This document shows, one piece after another, positions 49,101 to 61,100 of a DNA stretch of 64,000 nt. Below the pieces are notes generated by a model, which searched no databases, was not told the origin of the DNA, and saw only the letters and a list, made by a program, of their open reading frames with translations. Source of the DNA: Microglena sp. YARC (lineage: Eukaryota > Chlorophyta > Chlorophyceae > Chlamydomonadales > Chlamydomonadaceae). The stretch lies in NCBI GenBank assembly GCA_022414725.1, contig CM039463.1, positions 23,491,042 to 23,555,041 on the forward strand. Reading direction: 5' to 3'. The position numbers were made by a program, and so were the translations under genes. Positions within the stretch are counted from its first letter, which is position 1; every line of letters starts with the position of its first letter.

Positions 49101-52100
49101 GGTGGTGTGTGGTGGGCAGTGCGAGGGTAGTGAAGTTGGTGGTAGGTGGTGGTGTGGCGGCAGTGGATAAGAATATGGTATGGATGGGTAGGTGAGTATG
49201 TGGCGTGGATGGGTAAGTGGTTGGTGGTGTGATGGTGGTGTGGCGGCAGTGGGCATGTGGAGGTAGGAGGTGGGTAGTGGATGGTGGAGGTAGTGGTTTA
49301 GGTGGCGTGTGGTGGTGGTGTGTGGGCAGCGCGATGGGTATTGCGTTGTGGTGTGGTTGTTGGGCAGTGGAATGGGTAGTGGTTCCTGGTGGATGGTTGG
49401 TGGTGCGGTGGCGGCAGTGATGGGTGTGGTTGGTGGTGGTGGTGGTGTTGGTGCGCTGGCAGTGGATTGGTAGGTGTTGTGTTGTTGGTGGTTGGCGGCA
49501 GTGAAGATGGGTCGCGAGGGTAGATGGGTGGGTAGTGGATGGTGGAGTAGGTTGGTTGGTGGCGGTGGTGTGTGCGTGGTGTGGTGGCGCAGTGGATGGG
49601 TAGTGGTTGTGGTCGGTGGTGGTATGTGGGCGGGCAGTGGATGGTTAGTGGTTGTTGGTGTGGTGTGGTGTGCGCGCAGTGGATGGGTAGTGTTGGTGTG
49701 TGGTGGTGGTGGGCGGGCAGTGGTTGGCTAGTGGTGGTGTGTGGTGTTGCGGCAGTGGATGGGGTATGGTTGGTGTGTGGTGTCGGTGGTGGTGGTGCGG
49801 CAGTGGATGGGTAGTGGTTGTTGGTTGGTGGTGGTGGCGGAGCAGTGGATGCGGTAGTGGTTGTTGTTGGTGTGGTGGCCAAGTGGCAGTGGAGGGTAGT
49901 GTTGTTGTTGTTGGTGTGCGTGGTGGTGGTGGTGGCGGCAGTGGATGTGGGAGGTAGTGGTGGAAGTGGAATGGTGGAGGTAGTGGTTGTGGTGGTGGTT
50001 GGTGGGCAGGCAAGTGGAGGTATGGTTGGTGTGGTTGTTCGGTGTGGTGGGCGGCAGTGGATGGTAGTGCGTTCGCCTTGGTGAGTTGGTTGGTGGTGGG
50101 CGGCCATGGATGGGTAGTGGTTGGTGGCGTGGTGGTGGTGGCGCGCAGTGGCATGGGGTATGGGTTGGTGGTGGTGATGGTGGTGGTGGGGCGGGCAGTG
50201 GATGGGTAGTGCGTTGGGGTGGTGGGTGGTTTGTGGTGGGCGGCAGTGGATGGTGGAGGGTAAGTGGGTGGGTAGTGGATAGTGGAGGTAGTGGTTGGTG
50301 GTCGTGGGGGTGGCGCCAGTTGGATTGGTGGAGGGTAGTGGGGTGTCGGTGATATGGTTTAATAATTTTGTATTGGACAACAAGTGAGTTGAAGGCAATG
50401 ACAAGAAACAGCCATTTCAGGAGTGGTTGCGGGGTTTACATGCCTGATGCCTAAGAGCACATTTCCAAAACATGTGGGGGAATTATAAAAAAGTGAATGA
50501 GTGGTTGAGAGTTGTGGTGTGATGTTTTAGGGGGGGGGGGGGGGGGGAATTTGCCATTTGATTGTGTGAGTAAACTTTAGCCAGAAATCCAGAATTGATT
50601 GGGGAGTAATGAGAGGCCAAATTGCTAGGAGTGTTGTGTGCGTTGTGTGTGGTTGTTGTGGGGGGTGGGGTGGGGGGGGTGGTACCATACATTCATGTCA
50701 ATCAGTAGGAGGTAGGGGTTAAACATGGGTGGTAGGGTTTGTAAGTGTGGGGGTTATGATTTATGACACGAGTGAGTTGATAGTGGTGGTAGTGAATGGG
50801 TAGTGGTGTGGTGTGGGTATTTATGACACGAGTGAGTTGAAGCAAATGACGAGACATCAAGTCATCAAACAATGAACTATCACAGCAAGTGCCAATCTCT
50901 CTTNNNNNNNNNNNNNNNNNNNNNNNNNNNNNNNNNNNNNNNNNNNNNNNNNNNNNNNNNNNNNNNNNNNNNNNNNNNNNNNNNNNNNNNNNNNNNNNNN
51001 NNNNNNNNNNNNNNNNNNNNNNNNNNNNNNNNNNNNNNNNNNNNNNNNNNNNNNNNNNNNNNNNNNNNNNNNNNNNNNNNNNNNNNNNNNNNNNNNNNNN
51101 NNNNNNNNNNNNNNNNNNNNNNNNNNNNNNNNNNNNNNNNNNNNNNNNNNNNNNNNNNNNNNNNNNNNNNNNNNNNNNNNNNNNNNNNNNNNNNNNNNNN
51201 NNNNNNNNNNNNNNNNNNNNNNNNNNNNNNNNNNNNNNNNNNNNNNNNNNNNNNNNNNNNNNNNNNNNNNNNNNNNNNNNNNNNNNNNNNNNNNNNNNNN
51301 NNNNNNNNNNNNNNNNNNNNNNNNNNNNNNNNNNNNNNNNNNNNNNNNNNNNNNNNNNNNNNNNNNNNNNNNNNNNNNNNNNNNNNNNNNNNNNNNNNNN
51401 NNNNNNNNNNNNNNNNNNNNNNNNNNNNNNNNNNNNNNNNNNNNNNNNNNNNNNNNNNNNNNNNNNNNNNNNNNNNNNNNNNNNNNNNNNNNNNNNNNNN
51501 NNNNNNNNNNNNNNNNNNNNNNNNNNNNNNNNNNNNNNNNNNNNNNNNNNNNNNNNNNNNNNNNNNNNNNNNNNNNNNNNNNNNNNNNNNNNNNNNNNNN
51601 NNNNNNNNNNNNNNNNNNNNNNNNNNNNNNNNNNNNNNNNNNNNNNNNNNNNNNNNNNNNNNNNNNNNNNNNNNNNNNNNNNNNNNNNNNNNNNNNNNNN
51701 NNNNNNNNNNNNNNNNNNNNNNNNNNNNNNNNNNNNNNNNNNNNNNNNNNNNNNNNNNNNNNNNNNNNNNNNNNNNNNNNNNNNNNNNNNNNNNNNNNNN
51801 NNNNNNNNNNNNNNNNNNNNNNNNNNNNNNNNNNNNNNNNNNNNNNNNNNNNNNNNNNNNNNNNNNNNNNNNNNNNNNNNNNNNNNNNNNNNNNNNNNNN
51901 NNNTTCGCAATCCAAAGGTTGCTGCCAGAAGGGCGCTTTGAACTCAAAAACGGAGATGGCGTACAACATACAGTCCAGTGCCCAGGAGTCTTGGAGTTTA
52001 CTGGCTGACACGGTAATTTTATAAGGTATTTTGAACCTGTTTTTTTTTATGGTACTGTGACTTTAGATGATTTCGCAACTATCATATGCATCTCTGGCCG

Positions 52101-55100
52101 AACACACCCATCGCCCAGCTTTCTCTGTCAAATTTCAAATCCGAAGCTACAGCACAGAATGGAACACAACAACGATTCGTCCAGGATTACAGGAGAAATA
52201 TTACAACCACCTCTTATACTCCTCGATCGTTACCACCTAACGTCCAGTGTTTGAAATCAAATGTATATGGGTCGATAATGTTTACTGTTAATGAGTGACT
52301 AATTTATGCTTGGTGTATTGATGCTCTGGTAGTTGTTTCATCCCGGTTGCGGTGTTTAGGACAATGGTGTTCTGTTGGTGATCATACACTGACTAACTGG
52401 TGATCACCAGCAAGAAGATAAGGCCACTTATTACCCTCTGCTAAAATAGAGCACCACCTGCACAACTTTGCACTTTACAACAACCCCTATATAAGCTCTG
52501 CACCGACCGTATCACCTACGACAGCTCAATGAGAAAGGAAGATGAAATAAGTAGTACGAAACTAGTTGTCCGATTTGTTCACCAAGGCTTTACAGCGCAT
52601 GTGGATTGAGCCAACCTATCCTAGCTTTCATGTGTCTGGTGTGTACTGTATAAATAGCACTGAGCTTAGTCCTATAGTTTATTTTCCATTGCCTCTGTGT
52701 TTTAAAATTTCTCGCTCCACGCCTCTAAATCTTCCTCCTAGGGTTTGGACGCAAACGCGGCAATTCGAAACTCATAGCTGACAAGCATGATCCGAGTTTG
52801 CTTTTTCTACTCACGCGATGAGAGGACAACCGCCAACATCGGGACCATCCCAAAGATTTCGTGAGGGCCTTTACAAGACCAGCTCTCGAGCCTTCATTTT
52901 GCTTCTCACAATCCGTGTATGGTGCGGATTGTTTTATGTGCTAGCGGTGGTTCAACCATCCATAATTGTCTGCTCAAACTGCGCACCAACCTGCTGCTCT
53001 TTCCCTCGCCTTCTTCACCCAAGGGCTTGGCTGAACAGAGCAAGATGATCGAACATCATAGCAGATAGGTTTTAATGCGTATGATATACATGTCTCGAAT
53101 ATTTAGAAGGTTCGTGTCTCGTTAATGATTTTTTCTTATTGTTCGTGTTTAATCCAGCCTATTTCTGGTGGCCGCACACAACCCTCGCACAGTCTCTCTC
53201 ACCTTCTCACACCCAAAGTACAGCTGCAGCCACAGGTGGACCATACATGATTGTCAGGGCTTTACAGCAGCATACAGTTTGTCACACCCACTTGCTATAT
53301 ACGTTGTATGGTGGCGTATCTAGTGGTAAAGGCTGCTTTATGGTAGGTAGTTTTATGGGAGGTGTTTATGGCACTAGTGTGTATATTCATCTGGAACGCG
53401 CTGTTAGGCTATCGGAAGGTGTTCTTTAAGGAAGGCGTGTCTTTCTTGGAAAGGTGTTTATGGATGAGGTGTAAGTTTATGGAAGGTGGAATCTAAAAGT
53501 GGGTAGTTTATAAATGTGAATCCGAGGTTTGGTTTATGTGCACGCGCTCTCTCTCACTCGCGCTCGCGCTGATATTACTGGAAGGCGTCTATGGTCAGGT
53601 GTTTATGGGTGGTGTTTATTGGGGAGGTGTTTATGGTGTGTTTATGGAAGGTGTTTATGGTGGTGCTTACGACAGGTTCTATATCCACCTATTCTCTGGT
53701 AGCCGCACCCATGCCAACTCTTTCTGCTTCTTCACCAGTGTTTCTGCAGCTAAAATGGTTTGTGCAGCTTTTTATTACTTCCAAAAAAATTGACAATTTA
53801 AATTATCGATAATGGTACATTTAAATGTACTTTTATAGCTTTATCATTAATTAATTAATTTAAAATTCATCAATGCATTAATTGAATTTGGGCATACAAT
53901 GATTCATCACGCTTCACAGAGCATATGTTGCCCTTCTTGCTATCATGTGTCATGGTACGTGTTTATGGTAGGTATTGATGGTAGGTGTATGTAGGTGTTT
54001 ATGGAAGGTGTTTAATACACCTATTCTCTCGTAGCCGCACCCCTGCCAACTCTTTCTGCTTCTTCTTCTAGGCTTGAGAGCCGCCACACGGCTGGTCTCT
54101 CGTCCCCCTCCCAATACTGAGTCATTGTTCACCCGCCCAGCACAAATTACAAAACTGGGCAGTGATAGAGCTGTGTGCGTTCTCTGTTTGTGTGCATGTG
54201 GCTTGAAGGGTTGCCATACCCCCCCCCCCCCATACTCGAGCTATCATTCCCCTGGGCAGTGATAGAGCTGTGAGCCGTTCTCTGTTTGTGTGCACTGTAG
54301 CTTGAAGGGTTGCCCATAGCCCCCCCCCCCCCCCCCCCCCCCCCCCGCCCCCCCCCCTCTCTCCAGAATACTGAGTACCTCACATCACCCCTGGGCAGTG
54401 ATAGAGCTGTGTGCGTAATCTGTTGAGTGCTTTCCCATTTGCGCACAGGGTTGCCCACCTCTGCTCCAAGGCTGGCCACCTGCGAAGAAACACATTGTGC
54501 TCGGTGACTGGTGATGTGGTAGGTGCTTGGTGCTTGGCATTGTGATCGGTGATTGATGATGAGGCAGGTGGTGGTGTGGGTGGGTAGGACATGGGTAGGG
54601 TGGTGTAGTGGGTGGTAGTGGGGGGATTGGTGATCAGTTGGTAGGTGGTGGGGTGCTTGGTGGCTTTGTTTGATGTGGCAGGTGTGGTGGGTGTGGTGGG
54701 TAGTGAATGGGTGGTGGGTGGTGGTAGTGGGTGGACGTGGGGGATTGGTGATGTGCGTAGGTGGTGGGGTGCTTGGTGCTTGTGATTTGGCAGGTGGGTG
54801 GGCGTGGGGTGGGTAGTGGAATGGGTAGTGGGTGGTGTAGTGGGTGGGTAGTGGGTGATGGTGGTTGTGGTGGTGGTGGTGTGTGCTGGGGGGTGGGGTG
54901 GGTGGGGGGTGGGGCAGTTGATGGTGCGGGGGTAGTGGCGGGTAGATAGTAGGTGGTGGGGTGGGTGGGTAGTGGTGGGTAGTGGGTGGTGGTTTTGGGT
55001 GGATAGTGGGTGGAGGCGGTAGTGGTGCTGTGTGTGTGGGCTGGGGTAGTGTTGTGCGTTGGCATGGTAAATGGGGGATAGTGGGGGTAGTAGGGATAAT

Positions 55101-58100
55101 TGGTAGGTGGTGGGTTATGATATATGAACAAGAGTGAGTTGAAGGCAACATGAGGGGTGAGTAGTGGATGGTGGTGGTGTGGTGGTGGTGGTGGTGGGCG
55201 GCAGTGGATGGTGGAGGGTAGTGGGTTGGGGTAGTGATTGGTGGAGGTAGTGGTTTGGTCGGTGGTGTGGGGGCAGTGGATGGTGGAGGGTAGTGGGTGG
55301 GTGCGATGGATGGTGGGAGGGGTTAGTGGTTGGTGGTGGTGGTGGTGGTGGGCGGCAGTGGAATGGTGGAGGGTAGTGGGTGGGTAGTGGATGGTGAGGG
55401 AGTGGTTGGTGGTGGTGGTGGTGGTGGGCCGGCGGGTAACGTGGTTTGTTTGTTTTGTGTGTGTGTCGGCAGTGGATGTGGAGGTAAGTAAGTGGATGGT
55501 GGAGGGTAGTGGTTGTTGGTTGTTCGGTGGTGGTGGTGGTGGGCCGGAAGATGGTGGTAGTGGCGTGGGTAGTTGGCTGGTGTATCGGTTGTTTGTTTGT
55601 TTGGTGGTGGTGGCAGTGGATGGTGGAGGGTAGTGGCGTGGGTAGTGGTGGGAGGGGTAGTGTGGTGGTGTGGTGGTGTGGCGGCAGTGGTGGTGGAGGG
55701 TAAGTGGTGGGTAGTGGATGGTGTAGTGCTTGGTGGTAGTGGTAGGATCGGCAGTGGATGTTAGTTGTTTGGTGGAGTGGTGGTGGCGGCAGTGGAGGTT
55801 GGTCCTTGGATGGCGGTGAGGTAGAGTAGGTGGTGGTGGGGATGTGGATGCGTGGTGGTGGTGGGCGGAGTGTGGGTAGTGGGTTGTTGTGGACTTGGTG
55901 GTGGTGTGGTGGTGGTGTGGGCGGGTGGAGGGTAGTGGGTGGGTGTGGATGGGTTGGTGGCGGTGGTGGTGGTGGTGGTGCGGAGCGATGGGTAGTGGGG
56001 AGTTGGTTGGTGGTGGTGGTGTTGGTGGTGGTGGGTGGGCGCAGAGTGTTGGGGTGGGGTAGTGGATGATGGTGGATGGGGGTGGGTAGTGGATGGTGGG
56101 TGTAGTGGTGGTGGTGGTGGTGGTGGTGGTGGGCGGCGTGGATGGTAGTGGGTGGGTAGTGGATGGTGGAGGGTAGTGGTTGGTGGTGTGTGGGTGGCAG
56201 CGGTGGGACGGCGGGTAGCTGCTAGTGGTAGTGTTGGTGGGTCGCGGTAGTGGTTTGTGTGGTGGTGGTGGTGGGTGGGTAGTGTGTGGTGGTTGGTGGG
56301 GTGGTGGTGGTGGTGGTGGGCGGCAGTTGATGGTGGAGGTAGTGGGTGGGTGTGATGGTGGAGGTAGTGGTTTGTGGGGGTGGTGGTGTGGGGGGGGCAG
56401 CGGATGGGGTGGTGTGGTGGTGGTGGTGGGGAGTGGATGGGTAGTGGTTGGTGTGGTGGTGGTGGTGGGCGGCAGTGGAGGCGTGGTAGTGGGTATGGTG
56501 GAGGTAGTGGTCTCTGGTGGTGGTGGTGGTGGTGGTGGGCGGCAGTGATGGTGGAGGGTAGAGGTGGGTAGTGGGATGGTGGAGGGAGTGTTGTGGGTAG
56601 TGGTTGGTGGGCAGTGGTGGGAGGTAGGGGTGGTAGTGGATGGTGAGGTAGTGGTTGTGGTGCAAGTGGTGTGAGGCAGTGGTGGAGGGGTGTAAGTGGG
56701 ATGGTGGAGGGTTAGTGGTTGGGTGTGGTGGTGGGCAGTGTATGTGGAAGTGGGTGGATGATGGTGGAGGGAAGTGTTGGTGGTGGTGGTGGTGGTGGTG
56801 GTGGCAGTGTATGGTGGAGGGTTAGTGGGTGGGTAGTGGATGGTGGAAGTGTTGGTGGTTGGTGTGTTGTGGTGGGGTGGTGGTAGGGTGGTCGGCAGGG
56901 GTATGGTGGAGGTTAGTGTGGTGTGGTGGTGGTGGTGGTGGTGGTGGGACCGGCAGTGGAGTGGATGGGTAGTGGGGTGGTAGTGGTGGTGGTGGTGGTG
57001 GTGCGGCAGTGGATGGTGGTAGTTGGGGTGGTGGATGGTGGAGGGTAGTGGTTGGTTGGCGGTGGTGGTGGTGGTGGTGGGCAGCGGATGGGTAGTGGTT
57101 TGGTGGTGGTGGTGGTGGTGGGGCAGTGGATAGTGGGGTAGCTGGTTGGTGGTGGTGGTGGTGGTGGTGGTGTGGGGCGGCAGTGGATGGGTAGTTGGTT
57201 GTGGTGTGGTGGTGGTGGTGGGTGGTGGGCGCAGTGGATGGGAGGGTATGGGTGGGTAGTGGCTGGTGGAGGGTAGTCGGTTGGTGGCGTGTGGTGGTGG
57301 TGGTGGTGGGCAGTGGATGGGTAGTGGTTGTTGTTTGTGGTGGTGTTGTGGTGGTGGTGGTGCAGTTGTTGTTGTTGGTGGTGGTGGTCGGGTGGCAGTG
57401 GATGGTGAGGGTAGTGGGTTGTTATGGTGGAGGGTAGTGTGGTGGCTGGTGGACCAGCGGATGGTGGGTAGTGGGGTTGGTGGTGGGGTGGTGGTGGTGG
57501 GCAGTGTGGTGGGTAGTGGATTGGAGGGTAGTGGTGGTGTGTGGTAGTGGTGGTGCAGTGGATGGTAGGGTGGGTGGGGGTGGTGGTGGTGGAGGGTAGT
57601 GGGTGGTAGTGGTGGTGGTGGTGGGCGGATGGTTGGAGGGTAGTGGTGGATGATGGTGTAGTTGGTTTGGTGGTATGGACGGAGTGGCTGGTTAGTGGTT
57701 GGTGTGGTGGTGGTGGTGGTGGGGCGGCAGTGGATGGTGGAGGGTAGTTAAAAATGGGATGGGGTAGTGGATGGTGGAGGGTAGTGGTTGGTGGTGGGTG
57801 GTGGTGGGGTGGGTGGAGGTGGGCGGTGGTGGTGGTGGAGGTAGTGGGGTGGTGGTAGTGGTGGGAGGGTAGTGGGTGTAGTGGATGGTGTGAGGGTATG
57901 TGGTTGGTGGTGGTGGTGTGTGGTGGTAAGTCGGTTTGTTGTTGGTGTGGTGGTGGTGTGGTTGGTGGGTCCGGGCAGTGGATGGTGGAGGCAGGGCTAT
58001 AGTGGATGGTGGAGGGTAGTGGTTGGTGGCTGGTGGTGGTGTGGTGTGGTGGGCGGCAGTGGAATGGGTAGTGGTTTGTGGTTGTTGTTGTTTTGTTGGT

Positions 58101-61100
58101 GGTGGTGGTGGTGGGCGGCAGTGGATGGTGGAGGGTAGTGGGTGGGTAGTGGATGGTGGAGGGTAGTGGTTGGTGGCGGTGGTGGTGGGTGGTGGTGGGC
58201 ACGGTGGGTTAGTGGTTGGTGGTGTGTGGTGGTGGGCAGTGGTGGTTAGTTGGTTGGTGGCAGTTGATGGGAGTTGGTTGGTGGTTGGTGGTGGTGGTGG
58301 GCGGCAGTGGATGGGTAGTGGTTGTTGTGGTGGTGGTGGGCAGTGAGGTGGGTAGGGGGTTGGTGGTGGTGGGTGGTGGTGGTGGCAGCAAGTGGATGAG
58401 GGGAGGGTAGTGGGTGGGTAGTGGATGTGGAGGGTAGTGGTTGTTGGTGGCACGGTGGTGGTGGTGGTGGTGGTAGGGGATGGTGGTGGTGGCGTGGGTG
58501 GGTAGTGGTGGTGGTGGTGGTGGTGGTGGACACGGGTGGATAGTAGTGTTGTTGGTGGTGGTGGTGGGGTGGTGGATGGGTGGTTGCGGCAGTGGTGGTG
58601 AAGGGTGGGGTGGGCAGCAGTGATGGTGTAAGTGGGTGGGTAGTGGTTGGTGGAGGGTAGTGGTGGTGGTGGTGGTGGTGGTGGCGGCGCAGTGGATGGT
58701 GACTTAAGATGTGGGGTAGTGGGTGGTAGTGGGGACGCAGTGTGGATGTTAGTGGTTGGTGGTGCCGGCAGTGGGGTGGGTAGTGGATGGTGGTAGGGTG
58801 GTGAGGCAGTGGATGGGTAGTGGGTGGTGGTGGTAGTGTGGTGGTGGTGTGGTGGTGTGGTGGTGGTGTGTGGGCGGCAGTGGATGTGAGGGTAGTGGGT
58901 GGGTAGTGGGGATGGTGGAGGGTAGTGTTGGTGGGCGTGGGGTGGTGGTTGGTGTGGGCGCGCAGTGGTGGGGGATGGTAGTGGATGGTTGGTTGGTGGT
59001 GTGGTGGTGGGTGGGCGCGCAGTGGATGGTGGATGTTGGTAGTGGGTTGGGGTGGTAGTGATGGTTGGCAGGGTAGTGGTTTGGTGCGTGGGTGGTGGTG
59101 GTGGTGGGCGGCGATGGATTGCGGGTAGTGGTTGGTGCGTGGTGGTGTGGTGGGCAGTGGATGGGTAGTGGTTGGTGGTGGTGGTGGTGGTGGGGCGGCA
59201 GTGGATGGGATTGGTTGGTTGGTGGTGGTGGTGGGAGTAGTGGTTGGTGCGTGGTGGTGGTGGTCGTGGGCAGCAGTGGAGGGTATGGGGGTAGTGGGTG
59301 GTGGAGTGGATGGTGTTGGTCGGTGGTGGTGGTGGTGTGGATGGTGGAGGGTGGTGGGTAGTGGATGGGTGGTGGGTGTTGTTGTTGGTGGTGTGTGGTG
59401 GTGCGGGGGCGGCAGTGGTTTGAGGGTGGAGGGCAGTGCGGTGGGTAGTGGATGGGGAGGGTAGTGGTTGTGGCGGTGGTAGGTGTGGTGGTGGTGGGCA
59501 GCGGATGGGTAAGTGGGGTGGTGGTGGTGGTGGGCATGGGAGTTGGTTGGTGGAGGAGGTGTGGGTGGGTGGATGGTGGAGTGGTTGGTGGTGGTTGGTG
59601 GTGGTAGGGTGGTAGGGGCAGTGGATGGGTGGGTAGTGGTGGTCGGTGGTGGTGGATGGTAGTGGATGGTGGTGGTAGTGGTGGTGGTGGTGTGGTGGGC
59701 GGCAGTGGATGTTTAGTGGTTGTGGTGGTGGTTGAGGTGGATGTGTGGGAGGGAGTGGTGTGGTTAGTGGTGGTGGGTAGTGGCGGTAGTGGTTGTGGTG
59801 TGGGTGCCGTGCAGTGGATGGTTAGTGGTGGTGGTGTGGTGGGCAGTCGTGGTGCGGGTGGTCTGTTGTGGCAGCGGTAGTGGTGGGTGAGTATGTGGTG
59901 GAGGGTAGTGGTGGTTGGCGGCAGTGGTGGTATGTTTGGTTGGTGGTGGGTGGTGGTGGGCGGACAGTGGATGGGTAGTTGGTTGTTGTTGTGTTGGTTG
60001 GTGGTGGTGGTGGGTGAATGGCGGCAGTGTTCGGTGTGTGGGTGGTGGTGTGGATGGTGGAGGGTAGAGTGGGTGGTAGTGGAATGGTGGAGGGTAGTGG
60101 TTGGTGGCGGTGGTGGTGGTGGTGGTGGTGGTGGGCTGGCAGTGATGGGTAGTGGTGGTGGAGTTGTGGTTGTGGGTGGTGGTGGTGGTGGTGGGCGGCA
60201 GTGGATGTGGAGGGTAGTGGGTGGGTAGTGGATGGTGGAGGTAGTGGTGGTGCGGCGGTGGTGGTGGTGGTGGTGGTGGGCAGCGGATGGTAGTGGTGGT
60301 GGTGGTGGTGGTGGGGCAGTGGATTGTGGTGGACGGCAGTGGTGGTGGGTGTGGTGGTCGGCGGCAGTGGTTGGTGGGTGGTGGTTGTTGGTGGTGTGGT
60401 GGCATGGATGGGTAGTGGTTGGTGGTGGTGGTGGTGGGCGGCAGTGGTATGGTGGAGGGTAGTGGTGGGTAGTGGAGGTGGATGGGTAGTGGCTTGGTGG
60501 TGGTGGTGGTGTGGCTGGTGGTGGTGGTGGTGCTCGGCAGTGTGGTGGTGGGGGTAGTGGTGATGGTGGGGGTAGTGGTGGTGGAGGTGGTGGTGGTGGT
60601 GGGCGGCAGTGGATGGGTAGTGGTTGGTGGTGGTGGTGGTGGGCGGCAGGTGGATGGAAGTGGTTGGTGGTGGTGTGGTGTAGTGTGGTGGTGGTGGTGG
60701 TGGTGGTGGGCGGCAGTGGTTGGCAGTGGCGGATGGGTAGTGGTGGTGGTGGTGGTGGTGGTGTGGTGGTGGTGGGGCAGTGGATGGGTAGTGGACTGGT
60801 GGGCAGTGATTGGGTAGTGTGTGGTGTGGGTGGTGGTGGTTGCGGCAGTGGATGGTGGAGGTAGTGGGTGGGTAGTGGATGGTGGAGGGTAGTGGTGGTG
60901 GGTGTGGTGGTGGTGGTGGTGTGGCAGTGGATGGTAGTGGTTGGTGGTGGTGGTGGTGGTGCGTGCAGTGGATGGTTGTAGTGGTGGGTGGTGGTGGTGG
61001 CGGCAGTGGATGGGTAGTGGTTGGTGGTGGTGGTGGTGGTGGGGCAGTGGATGGGTAGTGTTGTTGGTGTTGGTGTGGTGGCGGCAGTGGATGTGGAGGT

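Noticed and set aside
44073..50404. Large Thr/His/Pro-rich frames (349, 441, 512 and 368 codons)
   Set aside because: They are compositional translations of the TGG block in error-rich sequence.
50702..52011. Frames of 350-402 codons across the gap
   Set aside because: They consist mostly of N codons. Only the 36 codons right of the gap carry sequence.
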